From Flavobacterium psychrophilum (GTDB lineage: Bacteria > Bacteroidota > Bacteroidia > Flavobacteriales > Flavobacteriaceae): a stretch of DNA of 19,598 nucleotides. Of this stretch, positions 7,416 through 16,498 are shown piece by piece. The notes beneath the pieces are model-generated. The model saw nothing but the letters and a program-made list of their open reading frames with translations, was not told the origin of the DNA and did not search any database. Each line of letters opens with the position of its first letter. Within the stretch, counting starts at the first letter, position 1. The stretch covers positions 1 to 19,598 of the forward strand of contig CAMAWK010000019.1 of the NCBI GenBank assembly GCA_945861915.1. The letters run 5' to 3'. Both the position numbers and the translations under genes were made by a program.

Positions 7416-9773
7416 ATGAAACATCTAGCATCAAATTTAGTAATTTTTCTTGCCTTTATAGGAGTTCAAATTTATGCTCAAAATCCAGTTTTGGTTGAAA
7501 ATGCAAAATTGACAATTACAAATTTGGGAGGTGATAATTATACAATAGGCACTAATGCTGAATTGCGAATTACAACTCCATTAACCGCTAATGGAACTAT
7601 AAATTTTACAACTGAATCTGGTTGGCTAATTTTAGATAGCGTTTTGCCTTCACAAGCTATAGCTTCTCATTTTAGTTATATTTCAGTAAACGGTCAACCC
7701 GCTGTAAATAAGGTCAATGTTAGAGTTACCAATTATTTACGAGGCTGTGTTATTATGCCACATTCTCCAACATTTGAAGCACTTAGTCTTTTCAAAGAAA
7801 CTGCTTATATAGGAGATGAAATGAAATGTATTCCCTATAAATATTATAAATCAGTTGATTTAGCCAGTTTTGATAATACTGTTTCCTCTTTCAAACTCAA
7901 GAAAGGCTATATGGCTACTTTTGCTCAAAATGAAAATGGTTCAGGCTACAGCAAAGTTTTTATTGCCGAAAAAGAAGATATTCAAATTAGTACCCTTCAA
8001 GCAGGATTAAATGATAGAATATCTTTTGTTCGAGTATTTCCCTGGAGATACACTGATAAAAAAGGTTTTGGTTCTGGATTACCCGATTTTAACAGAACTA
8101 ATACTCCTGTAAAATTAACAAAATCAGGCTGGTTTTATCATTGGGGAACAACATCAACTGAGGATTTAACCGACGTTGAATTTGTACCCATGAAGTGGAA
8201 TGCAAAATCATTGACTGATTATAGATGGAAGGAAATTCTAGACATCAATTACTCTAATCATCTTTTAGGTTTCAATGAACCTGATGGAGCATCACAAGCT
8301 AATATGACTTTAGATGAGATGCTTTTGTATTGGCCCAAAATGATGGAATCTGGATTGCGATTGGGTTCACCAGCACCAGCGGGAAACCTACAACTTTTAT
8401 ACGACTTCATTGATAAATGTGATGAATTAAATTATAGAGTTGATTTTGCTGCCATTCACGACTATGGAGAAGGAACTGCGCTAGCATTCTACAATAAATG
8501 TAAAGCGGTTCACGATAGAACAGGCAGACCGGTTTGGGTTACCGAATTTAACTCTGGTGGGACATGGACAAACAGCACTCCAACTTACCCAGCAATTTCA
8601 ACACGAATTGCCGAAATTATGGATAAGTATGATACTGAAGGTATCATTGAGCGGTATTCAATATTCAATTTTGACGAAATAGTAAATGATAAAGGTGGCG
8701 TTCAAAACAGAGCGATTTTTGTTACACCAGCAATTCCAAATTATACTTTTACGCCACTTGGCGAAACCTATAGAGATAATGTTTCTCCTATGGCATATAA
8801 TGTTGCTGAAGCGATAGATATTCCTTTAAAACTAGTTGCGCCTTTAAATTTGAAAATTAGTAACACCAATGGTTCAGTTAACAAACTAGTTTGGGATAAT
8901 TATAATTTCGCTGGTATAGGAACTATTTTTATAGAAAGAGCATCTGGTTCTAGCGGTTATGTTACAATCGCACAAATAAACAGTAACAACAGTAGTTATG
9001 AAGATGATATTTCTGCAGTTGGACTTGTTCAACACAATTATCGACTAACTGTTAAACAATCTGGGTATGCAAATTCGAAATCTATTTTAGGATCAATTGA
9101 TTTAAATCCAAATAGGGTTTCTAATATTGCTCTTTCCAAGCCAGCTACAGCTAGTAGTATTTTATCCTCAATTTATCCTGCCTTGAATGCCGTTGATGGC
9201 AACACAACCGACAATGCTAGTCGATGGGTTAATGAAAGAGGTATAGTACCAGCTATTCTTGAAATAGATTTACAAGGCAGTTTTTTAATAAGTCAAGTTA
9301 AGATTTTTACAGGTAACACAGGTTCCAACAATCCTCTAATTAATTTTACTTTTGAGTATTGGGATGAAATTACCCAAAGTTGGATAGCAGTAGTTACTGA
9401 AACTAATAATACAATAAGCGCTTATTCAAAAGGATTTACTGAAGTTAAAACCAATAAAGTGAGACTTTATGTAAACGCAACTTCAGACAATACGGTAAGA
9501 ATCTACGAACTTGAAGTATATGGTAGAGAAGCATCGGCATTGGGTTTGAATGAATTTGCTCAAAATGATTTTAAAATTTATCCAAATCCGACCACGAATG
9601 AACTGACTATCTCAGGATTGAATACACCAGAGACTATTCAAATATATGACATCAATGCAAGGAAACTTATTGAAAAACAAAACTCAAATTCAGTTGATGT
9701 ATCGCAACTCCCATCAGGAGTTTACATTCTCAAAATAAATAAAAAAGAAACCTTACAATTTATCAAAAAATAA
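7416..9773 (+). CDS. Secreted GH128-type beta-1,3-glucanase with crystallin-like and F5/8C domains, T9SS-sorted (paralogue 3)
   Basis: This 785-residue protein has the same architecture as paralogue 1, but its N-terminal two thirds are closest to paralogue 2, including long stretches of identical DNA. It has a signal peptide (cut near residue 21), the shared beta domain, a crystallin-like domain (F126-x4-Y131-x-G133, DNTVSS at 153-158, NDRISF at 199-204) and a GH128 domain with E288 (LGFNEPD) and E377 (WVTEFN). A fibronectin-III-like module (about 470-562), an F5/8C module (about 570-703) and a T9SS sorting domain (about 712-785; FKIYPNPTTNELTISG, LPSGVYILKIN) follow. It is expected outside the cell or on its surface, cleaving beta-1,3-glucan chains. 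It is 91 bp from paralogue 2 and 21 bp from the FAD oxidoreductase gene, probably co-transcribed with the latter. Confidence 0.85.
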   Translation: MKHLASNLVIFLAFIGVQIYAQNPVLVENAKLTITNLGGDNYTIGTNAELRITTPLTANGTINFTTESGWLILDSVLPSQAIASHFSYISVNGQPAVNKVNVRVTNYLRGCVIMPHSPTFEALSLFKETAYIGDEMKCIPYKYYKSVDLASFDNTVSSFKLKKGYMATFAQNENGSGYSKVFIAEKEDIQISTLQAGLNDRISFVRVFPWRYTDKKGFGSGLPDFNRTNTPVKLTKSGWFYHWGTTSTEDLTDVEFVPMKWNAKSLTDYRWKEILDINYSNHLLGFNEPDGASQANMTLDEMLLYWPKMMESGLRLGSPAPAGNLQLLYDFIDKCDELNYRVDFAAIHDYGEGTALAFYNKCKAVHDRTGRPVWVTEFNSGGTWTNSTPTYPAISTRIAEIMDKYDTEGIIERYSIFNFDEIVNDKGGVQNRAIFVTPAIPNYTFTPLGETYRDNVSPMAYNVAEAIDIPLKLVAPLNLKISNTNGSVNKLVWDNYNFAGIGTIFIERASGSSGYVTIAQINSNNSSYEDDISAVGLVQHNYRLTVKQSGYANSKSILGSIDLNPNRVSNIALSKPATASSILSSIYPALNAVDGNTTDNASRWVNERGIVPAILEIDLQGSFLISQVKIFTGNTGSNNPLINFTFEYWDEITQSWIAVVTETNNTISAYSKGFTEVKTNKVRLYVNATSDNTVRIYELEVYGREASALGLNEFAQNDFKIYPNPTTNELTISGLNTPETIQIYDINARKLIEKQNSNSVDVSQLPSGVYILKINKKETLQFIKK
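7920..8001. repeat. Partner of the 82-bp identical segment in paralogue 2
   Basis: Identical to 4241-4322. The base just after each copy differs (T in paralogue 2, C in paralogue 3), as does the base just before (A and T). Confidence 0.85.
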
Positions 9774-9794
9774 AAATTCAAAAACAAACGTAGT

Positions 9795-12074
9795 ATGATA
9801 GTACAAGATTTTAGCCAAGTTACAAGAGGAAATAAAACAATAACAACCCAATCCGATTTAGTAGTAATAGGCGGAGGATTAGCTGGCGTTTGTTGCGCCA
9901 TTGCTGCCGCTCGTGACGGAATAAAAGTAACTTTGGTTCAAGACCGACCTGTTTTGGGAGGAAATGCTTCCAGCGAAGTTCGTTTGTGGACTTTAGGCGC
10001 TACCTCTCACATGGGAAACAACAACCGATGGTCTAGAGAAGGCGGAATTATCGACGAAATTTTAGTAGAAAATATGTACCGAAACAAAGAGGGAAATACC
10101 TTGATTTTTGATACCGTTTTATTAGAAAAAGTAGTCATTGAAAAAAATATTACTTTATTATTAAACACTTCTGTATACGATGTAAAAAAATCAGATCCAA
10201 ACACCATTAGCCAAGTCATTGCTTTTTGTAGTCAAAACTCCACTACTTATGAGTTGAATGCGTCTTTATTTTGTGATGCTTCTGGCGATGGAATAGTTGG
10301 TTTTCAAGCAGGTGCTGCTTTTAGAATGGGTGCTGAAACAGTGGAAGAATTTGGAGAAAAATTCGCTCCAGATATTGCTTATGGCGAACTTTTAGGACAT
10401 ACCATTTATTTTTACAGTAAAAATGTAGGAGCACCAGTAAAATATGTGGCTCCAGAATTTGCTTTAAAAGACATTACAAAAATTCCTCGTTATAAAGTAT
10501 TAAATGACAAAGACTTTGGGTGCCGTTTGTGGTGGTTAGAATATGGAGGACGAAGAGATACCATTCACGAATCTGAAGACATTAAATGGGAATTATGGAA
10601 AGTAGTTTATGGTGTTTGGGATTATATCAAAAACTCAGGAGAGTTTCCAGATGCCGAAAATTTAACTTTAGAATGGGTAGGAACTATCCCTGGAAAAAGA
10701 GAAAGCCGTCGTTTTGAAGGTCATTATATGATAAAACAACAAGATTTAGTAGAACAAGCACAATTTGACGATGCCGTTTCTTTTGGCGGCTGGGCAGTAG
10801 ATTTGCATCCATCTGATGGTGTTTATGACAGCAAACCGGGTTGTACACAATACCATTCAAAAGGAGTGTATCAAATTCCGTTGAGCACAATGATTAGCAA
10901 AAATATTTCCAATTTATTTTTGGGCGGACGAGTAATTAGTGCTACTCACGTGGCTTTTGGGTCAACACGTGTAATGGCAACTACAGCTTTGAGCGGACAA
11001 GCAGTTGGGTTTGGAGCGGCACAGTGTATCAAAAACAACATTTTACCAGCGCAATTGTTAGAGCAAAATCAAATAAAAGAATTGCAACAAACGTTAAGCA
11101 TCAATGGTCAAAGTATTCCTGGAATTGCAATTAATAAAGAAGCTAATTTAGCCAGTAGTTCAAAAATAACTACTTCATCGAATTTTAAATTAGATAGTTT
11201 ACAAGCCAACGGAAAATGCTTTAGATTAGAAATTGGTGTAGCGCAATTGCTTCCATTAGAAGCAAATACAAAATACGACTATACTTTTTCATTTTCTGCC
11301 GAAAAAGCAACAACGGTTCAAGTAGATTTAAGAACTTCTACTAGATTGGGAAGCTATACTCCAGATGCTATTTTAGAAACTAAAACACTAGAATTGCAAG
11401 CAGGCGAACAAGAAATCAGTTTTTCTTTTGATACAGTTTTAACTGAAAAGCAATACGCATTTATCACTTTTCTACCCAATGAGTTGGTTTCTATTCGTCA
11501 ATCTGAACAAAGAGCTACCGGTTTAGTTTCTGTATTTAATGCCGTGAACAAAGCCGTAAACAACCTAGGAAAACAAACACCGCCAGACAATATGGGTCTT
11601 GATTCATTCGAATTTTGGATTCCTCAACGAAGACCAAACGGACAAAATTTTGCATTGACAGTAAGTCCAGCTATTGAATTGTATAGCAAAGAAAATATAA
11701 CGAATGGTTTCGTAAGACCGTATTTAGGCACCAATGCTTGGGCAGCAAATTTGGATGATTCTAACCCAAAAATAACTTTTGACTGGGATTCTGAAAAAGA
11801 AATCAACAGCATCAAATTATTTTTCGATACTGATTTTGACCACGCAATGGAATCGTCACTAATGGGACATCCAGAAAGTGTGATGCCGTTTTGTACAAAA
11901 GGTTATAAAATATCCGATGGAAATGGAAATGTTGTTTTTGAAACCAAAGCAAACCATCAAACCATCAACTCAATAGTATTGCCAAACCCTATAAAAACAA
12001 ATAAACTGACTATTGAATTTGAACCTCAAGGTAACGATGTTCCTGTGTCGGTTTTTGAAATTTTTATAAAATAA
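9795..12074 (+). CDS. FAD-dependent oxidoreductase (FAD_oxidored type), cytoplasmic, with C-terminal beta-sandwich region
   Basis: The 759-residue product starts with an ATG 21 bp after the previous stop and has no signal peptide. Residues 20-56 hold a Rossmann dinucleotide-binding motif (VVIGGGLAGVCCA, G26-x-G28-x-x-G31), then RPVLGGNASS. A second FAD-family block is FCDASGDG (159-166), and FLGGRVISATHVAFGSTRV (365-383) is typical of the PF12831 family. The flavoprotein part ends at about residue 430. Residues about 450-600 look like a beta-sandwich, and residues about 620-759 look like an F5/8C or galactose-binding-like module. The substrate is unknown. Its position after three secreted glucanases suggests oxidation or reduction of an imported sugar or derivative (inference). 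The N-terminal amphipathic stretch is too polar for export. Confidence 0.85.
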   Translation: MIVQDFSQVTRGNKTITTQSDLVVIGGGLAGVCCAIAAARDGIKVTLVQDRPVLGGNASSEVRLWTLGATSHMGNNNRWSREGGIIDEILVENMYRNKEGNTLIFDTVLLEKVVIEKNITLLLNTSVYDVKKSDPNTISQVIAFCSQNSTTYELNASLFCDASGDGIVGFQAGAAFRMGAETVEEFGEKFAPDIAYGELLGHTIYFYSKNVGAPVKYVAPEFALKDITKIPRYKVLNDKDFGCRLWWLEYGGRRDTIHESEDIKWELWKVVYGVWDYIKNSGEFPDAENLTLEWVGTIPGKRESRRFEGHYMIKQQDLVEQAQFDDAVSFGGWAVDLHPSDGVYDSKPGCTQYHSKGVYQIPLSTMISKNISNLFLGGRVISATHVAFGSTRVMATTALSGQAVGFGAAQCIKNNILPAQLLEQNQIKELQQTLSINGQSIPGIAINKEANLASSSKITTSSNFKLDSLQANGKCFRLEIGVAQLLPLEANTKYDYTFSFSAEKATTVQVDLRTSTRLGSYTPDAILETKTLELQAGEQEISFSFDTVLTEKQYAFITFLPNELVSIRQSEQRATGLVSVFNAVNKAVNNLGKQTPPDNMGLDSFEFWIPQRRPNGQNFALTVSPAIELYSKENITNGFVRPYLGTNAWAANLDDSNPKITFDWDSEKEINSIKLFFDTDFDHAMESSLMGHPESVMPFCTKGYKISDGNGNVVFETKANHQTINSIVLPNPIKTNKLTIEFEPQGNDVPVSVFEIFIK

Positions 12075-12111
12075 TTTTTGTCTTTCAAAACAAAAATTTA
12101 AAAGTATTTTA

Positions 12112-12140
12112 TCATTAAGAAATCAAGTTTCATTAAGAAA
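12112..12140. repeat. Direct repeat of TCATTAAGAAA
   Basis: The 11-mer occurs at 12112-12122 and again at 12130-12140, 18 bp apart start to start. An inverted partial copy (TTCTTAATG) follows at 12164-12172. It lies in the 156-bp gap between the FAD gene and the GH2 gene. Its function is unknown. Confidence 0.7.
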
Positions 12141-12172
12141 GGTTGGACTTAATGAACCTTAACTTCTTAATG
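12131..12172. terminator. Bulged hairpin between the FAD oxidoreductase and GH2 genes
   Basis: CATTAAGAA (12131-12139) pairs with TTCTTAATG (12164-12172), and AGGTT (12140-12144) pairs with AACCT (12155-12159). That leaves a 10-nt loop and a 4-nt bulge on the right side. TTTT then an A-run follow. It may end the GH128-FAD transcript or sit in the GH2 leader. With few G-C pairs and a short T tract, the terminator call is tentative. Confidence 0.4.
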
Positions 12173-12230
12173 TTTTAAAAAAAAGAATTTACATTAAATT
12201 CTATTTGAACCAAACTAATTCAATATACCA

Positions 12231-14774
12231 ATGTTTACAAAAAAAATTACCGTTTTTATTTGCTGTTTTTTCAGCCTTGCTCTATTCGCACAAGAGTCTA
12301 AAACAATTTCCTTAAACGGCGATTGGTCTTTCAAGATTGATCCGGAATACGTAGGAATTGCATCAGGTTTTGATAAATTAGATGTAAATACTTCTTGTTG
12401 GGAAAAAATGGAAGTGCCAGGGAACTGGAATTTACACAATCAATATTCTGAATATTCAGGTGATGCTTGGTACACCAGAACTTTTAAAGTAGATAATTCA
12501 CAAAAAAATCAATTGGTTCGGCTGGTTTTTGAGTCGGTTTATAATGATTGCAAAGTTTGGGTAAACGGAAAATTGGTTGGTGAAAATCATTTGGGATATC
12601 TTCCCTTTGAATTTGATATTTCTAAATTAATTGACTTTTCAAATGAAAATAGAATTACGGTTTTAGTAAACAATATGTTCAAAAAAGGAGCAATGTGGAC
12701 TTGGGGAGGCATCCGTCAACCTGTTCATTTAGAGTTTACTTCGCCAATAAGAATCGATTACCAGCACATTACAGCCGTTCCTGATTTGAAAAAAGGGACT
12801 GCTGAAGTGAAAGTTAAAATTGCAGTTACCAATACAACAGCTTCAGAAAAAACTATAGCTTACACTATTTCTTTAAAGAAAAACGGTAAAATTATTGCCC
12901 TAAAAACAGAGAAAGCTACCATCCCAGCCAATACTTTAGAGTTTACAACTTTTGCTACTTTTCAATTAGCAAAACCGAATGTTAGTTTATGGCATTATGA
13001 TTTCCCTGTACTTTATGAATCTTCGGTTTCTTTGAATGATGGTAATCAAACCGCACAAACTATTTCCAATAAGTTTGGAATCCGAAAAATTGAAGTCGTT
13101 GGAAATCAAATTTTATTAAATGGCGAAAGTATTCGTGCCGTTGGGTTCAATGTATTGGCAGAAGATCGAGTTACTGGAACAACGTTACCTTTTGAAAAAA
13201 TAAAAGCTGATGTCGATATGATGAAAAGCTGTGGAGTTGTGATGACTCGTTTGGCGCACGTTACGTTACCAGAAGCTTATTTAGATTATTTGGACGAAAA
13301 AGGAATTCTTATTTTTTCGGAAGTAGGTTTATGGGGAAAAGACCGTTGGGTAGATCCTGATCATCCAATGCCCAAAGAATGGTTGAAACGTATTGTAAAA
13401 AAGGAATACAATCACCCATCAATTATTGGTTGGAGTATCGGAAATGAAATTGGTAGCCCAAAAAACAATCCAAAAGCGCACGAATACATCAAAGGAGCAA
13501 TTGCGATGGCAAAACAATTAGACCCGAATCGATTGGCAGTTTATGCTTCAAACACCGCTCAAAGTCAGGCCGATGATGCTGGAGTTTATGGCGATCTATT
13601 ATTACTTAATTTATACGGAGGTTTTTCGGGAGTAGATAAAGCTTGGAATTTTCATAAAAAACCAATTTTTGTGTCAGAATTTGGTCAAACATTAAACTCA
13701 GATGATCCAAATTTAGGCATTGTCAACATCAAAAAAATGATGGATGATATGAGAAACAAAGAATATTGTTTAGGACTTTCTTTATGGACATTAAATGATT
13801 ACAGAAGTAAATACAATGCTGAGCCACCAACGGCAGCTTCTTGGACAACACCGCCATCACAAAACAGAACTTGGGGTATAGTGTCTACATTGGGTAAACC
13901 CAAACGTTCATTCGTTACTACTCAAAAGGAATATGCTCCTGTAAAAGGAATTGCATTATCTGAAATTAATGCTACATCAGGAACAGCTAAAGTTACTATT
14001 ATTCCGAGAGCTAAACTAGATATTCCTGCCAATGTTCTTAGAGGGTTCAAAATCCAATGGAGTGTTTTAGACGCTAATTTTCAACCTACAAAATCCGGAG
14101 AAAAAACATTGAAAACTATTTATCCTGGCGAGGATGAATTTTCGTTTGGGATTAAAAATAATTTATCAAAAGCAAAAGGTATCAAAATTGAATTGGTCGA
14201 TCCTCAAGGGTATGTAGTTCTGGACGAAATGTACTCATTTGAAGTGCCAAATCAACCAAAAATTAAACATACTAATGTCGCAATTGACGGCGTTCGATTT
14301 ATTTTTGACCCTGTGGCAGGAGCCGATGAATATGCAGTGCAATATCAGTTAAAAGACTCTATTTTTACTTCTAAAAAAACAATTAATCATTTTGTAGAAA
14401 TCGAAGATAAAAAAGTAAAACAAGGGGAGAATTGGAAATATAAACTACTTGCTTACAATAAATTGGGTGAAAGTAAAGCCTCTGATGAAGTGATTGTTGC
14501 CCGAAATGAACTCGATTTGCCTCCTATTATTTGGGATGCGGTTCGCAACAAAACCAATATTTTTATAGGTTTTGAAGTCTTGCCAAAAGATGATATGTAT
14601 GAAATAGAATACGGATTTAAACCTTTATATTATACTAAAAAAATAGCTTTTAAAAATCAAGGAGTTGTAAGGCTGTCAAATATTCCATTAGAAACACCAG
14701 TCTATTTCAGAATGCGCATTCGAAAGCAAACTGGCTTTGAAAGTGAGTGGTCACATGAGATTAAAGTAGAGTAG
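12231..14774 (+). CDS. Secreted glycoside hydrolase family 2 enzyme (beta-galactosidase/beta-glucuronidase type) with C-terminal Fn3-like modules
   Basis: The 847-residue product has a Sec signal peptide (probable cut after LFA, residue 20). Residues about 25-170 form the GH2 sugar-binding jelly roll (ISLNGDWSFKID, VPGNW, YTRTF, VWVNGKLVG, GGIRQPVHL). An Ig-like domain follows (about 175-285), then the TIM barrel (about 286-570). WSIGNEIG carries the presumed acid/base E406 and PIFVSEFGQ the presumed nucleophile E483, so both catalytic residues are present. Two fibronectin-III-like modules make up about 675-760 and 762-847. There is no T9SS tail, so periplasmic action on imported oligosaccharides is likely. 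GH2 covers beta-galactosidase, beta-glucuronidase, beta-mannosidase and others; the sequence does not decide which. It is separated from the FAD gene by 156 bp and converges on the beta-helix gene. Confidence 0.9.
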   Translation: MFTKKITVFICCFFSLALFAQESKTISLNGDWSFKIDPEYVGIASGFDKLDVNTSCWEKMEVPGNWNLHNQYSEYSGDAWYTRTFKVDNSQKNQLVRLVFESVYNDCKVWVNGKLVGENHLGYLPFEFDISKLIDFSNENRITVLVNNMFKKGAMWTWGGIRQPVHLEFTSPIRIDYQHITAVPDLKKGTAEVKVKIAVTNTTASEKTIAYTISLKKNGKIIALKTEKATIPANTLEFTTFATFQLAKPNVSLWHYDFPVLYESSVSLNDGNQTAQTISNKFGIRKIEVVGNQILLNGESIRAVGFNVLAEDRVTGTTLPFEKIKADVDMMKSCGVVMTRLAHVTLPEAYLDYLDEKGILIFSEVGLWGKDRWVDPDHPMPKEWLKRIVKKEYNHPSIIGWSIGNEIGSPKNNPKAHEYIKGAIAMAKQLDPNRLAVYASNTAQSQADDAGVYGDLLLLNLYGGFSGVDKAWNFHKKPIFVSEFGQTLNSDDPNLGIVNIKKMMDDMRNKEYCLGLSLWTLNDYRSKYNAEPPTAASWTTPPSQNRTWGIVSTLGKPKRSFVTTQKEYAPVKGIALSEINATSGTAKVTIIPRAKLDIPANVLRGFKIQWSVLDANFQPTKSGEKTLKTIYPGEDEFSFGIKNNLSKAKGIKIELVDPQGYVVLDEMYSFEVPNQPKIKHTNVAIDGVRFIFDPVAGADEYAVQYQLKDSIFTSKKTINHFVEIEDKKVKQGENWKYKLLAYNKLGESKASDEVIVARNELDLPPIIWDAVRNKTNIFIGFEVLPKDDMYEIEYGFKPLYYTKKIAFKNQGVVRLSNIPLETPVYFRMRIRKQTGFESEWSHEIKVE

Positions 14775-14809
14775 TGATTGTTAAATTATGTTGACCAGTA
14801 AAATCAATA

Positions 14810-14843
14810 AAAAAACCATTTGGAATTATCTAAATGGTTTTTT
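14810..14843. terminator. Bidirectional intrinsic terminator between GH2 and beta-helix genes
   Basis: AAAAAACCATTT (14810-14821) pairs perfectly with AAATGGTTTTTT (14832-14843), leaving a 10-nt loop. The A-run on one side and T-run on the other give a T tract in both directions, as expected between convergent genes. The right arm overlaps the first two bases of the stop codon of the beta-helix gene (14842-14844). Confidence 0.8.
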
Positions 14844-16467
14844 ATTGACAAATAGCACCAATACAAGGAACTCCTTTGAGTTCATTATTAAGGATGTCAT
14901 TTTCAAGATATAAGTCAAATAATAATTTTATTTTACATTTTTTTAATCTTGGTATTTTTATTCCTTTATTGGTAGTCAAAAGTATATTTTGAGGAATATA
15001 ATCCGTTAATTTCAGTTCTCCATTATTCATAAAGTTTGGATTTCCAAATAGGGGAGAAGTATCTTCCATTTTTAATTCTTTGGGCCAAGTGTTCTCGTTT
15101 AAAAAAAGATTATTTCTAAAAGTCACATTTTCTACCTTCAATCCTTTTTGAGCATCTCTTTTGTTTTGATCACCCATTACTACTTTCGACACACCCTTTA
15201 TACAAAAGATATTGTTGGCAATTACAATCCCATTACTGGTATTGTCAATAGCAAACTTCGCCTCAATCGATTCGTCAGAATAAATTGTATTGTTATAAAA
15301 ATAAGAGTTCACGGGGCCTTTCGGTTCTTTATTGCCTTGATAGCCACTTAACCAAAAAACTTTTCCTTCTTGAAAAGCACCATTTACTCCTTTGACACGA
15401 TGACCATCGTTTATACTAATATTATATCGATACATGCAATTATAATTATTGCCTAGAATTTCGCAAAATCCTCCAGCATTATATGCACTCAAATTATATT
15501 GTAAAACGATATTATCGCAGTTGTAATCAATATGTGCTCCAGCAGAATCACCTGGTCCATTTGCATATAAAAATTGGTTTTTTTCTATTAGAACATTCGA
15601 GGAGCCCCAAGTCCACAGACCGCTTCCACGACCCCATTTTCTTGAGTCATCATTGCTTCCTGAATGAGATACTTTGTTTTTTGTCACATATACATTTTCA
15701 ACACCTGACATTTGAATTCCGGGACCACCTGTTTTTTCAACAGAATTTTCTATGATTGTGATTTTTGAAATATTTTTGCTGCTACCTGTTAGTTGAATTC
15801 CTGTATGGCTAACGTTGTTGACTTTGCAATTTTCTATCGTTACATTTTTAATTTTTAATTTTGGATTAGGACTAACAACTCGAATTCCCCAGCCATATTT
15901 TTGTGTTCCGTTGGCAGATTTTACCTCTTCTTTCCCGCGAATGAAACCTATGTTTTCGTAAAACACATCATATATGGAGATATTTTGTATAAAAATATCC
16001 TTTACTATTTTTGAAGTTTTGTTTAATACTAGAATCCCACATCTCATTTTAAGACTAGTGTCTTCATCAATATATCCATTTCCGGTAAGTTGAAGATTCG
16101 ATACTTTTATAAAACTACAATCTTCTAATAAAACACCATTAGCATGATTTTTAAAATTGATAATTGCAGGACTAACAGAATCTGTATTTTCCCATTGAAG
16201 TGATGTTATTTCAATTGGTTTTTTTGAAGTACCTTTTTGATTTTGTAAAATAAATGAGCCAGAATAGGTTAATCCGTTTGCTAATATTATTTTGTCTCCT
16301 GCATGAAATTGTAATTCTGATAGTTTTTTTAAAGTTCTAAATGAGTTTATTTTAGAATTTCCATCATTAGTATCTTTGCCTTGAATTGGGTGAACATAAT
16401 ACTCTTTTGCTTCTATTTTTTGATTCAATAAAATTAGAGTTATTATGATGAAGAATGTATATTTCAT
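14842..16467 (-). CDS. Secreted right-handed parallel beta-helix protein
   Basis: The 541-residue product starts with a signal peptide (MKYTFFIIITLILLNQKIEA, then KEYYVHP). The opening YYVHPIQGKDTNDGNS with FRTLKKLSEL is the typical entry of Bacteroidota beta-helix proteins. From about residue 100 to 460, repeated N/V/I-rich turns of about 22-25 residues follow (VSNLQLTGNG, IFIQNISIYD, VTIENCKVNN, ITIIENSVEK, VYVTKNKVSH, VLIEKNQFLY, IVLQYNLSAY, SYFYNNTIYS), a PbH1 pattern. The end KGVPCIGAICQ matches the usual end of such proteins. Some relatives are polysaccharide lyases or GH28-like hydrolases, but I cannot identify catalytic residues. There is no T9SS tail. It lies downstream of susD on the same strand, after a strong hairpin. 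A role in side-chain or uronic-linkage removal is inference. Confidence 0.8.
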   Translation of the reverse strand: MKYTFFIIITLILLNQKIEAKEYYVHPIQGKDTNDGNSKINSFRTLKKLSELQFHAGDKIILANGLTYSGSFILQNQKGTSKKPIEITSLQWENTDSVSPAIINFKNHANGVLLEDCSFIKVSNLQLTGNGYIDEDTSLKMRCGILVLNKTSKIVKDIFIQNISIYDVFYENIGFIRGKEEVKSANGTQKYGWGIRVVSPNPKLKIKNVTIENCKVNNVSHTGIQLTGSSKNISKITIIENSVEKTGGPGIQMSGVENVYVTKNKVSHSGSNDDSRKWGRGSGLWTWGSSNVLIEKNQFLYANGPGDSAGAHIDYNCDNIVLQYNLSAYNAGGFCEILGNNYNCMYRYNISINDGHRVKGVNGAFQEGKVFWLSGYQGNKEPKGPVNSYFYNNTIYSDESIEAKFAIDNTSNGIVIANNIFCIKGVSKVVMGDQNKRDAQKGLKVENVTFRNNLFLNENTWPKELKMEDTSPLFGNPNFMNNGELKLTDYIPQNILLTTNKGIKIPRLKKCKIKLLFDLYLENDILNNELKGVPCIGAICQ

Positions 16468-16498
16468 ATTTTTTTTAATTATGACTATTTGTAAAATA

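Noticed and set aside
15483..15755. Open frame of 90 codons on the + strand inside the beta-helix gene
   Set aside because: It is antisense to the beta-helix gene, whose repeats explain the region, and it has no family resemblance.
14842..16467. Assignment of the beta-helix protein to PL6 (alginate/chondroitin lyase) or GH28
   Set aside because: The fold is clear but I cannot identify the Ca2+-binding or catalytic residues of either family, so no enzyme family is claimed.
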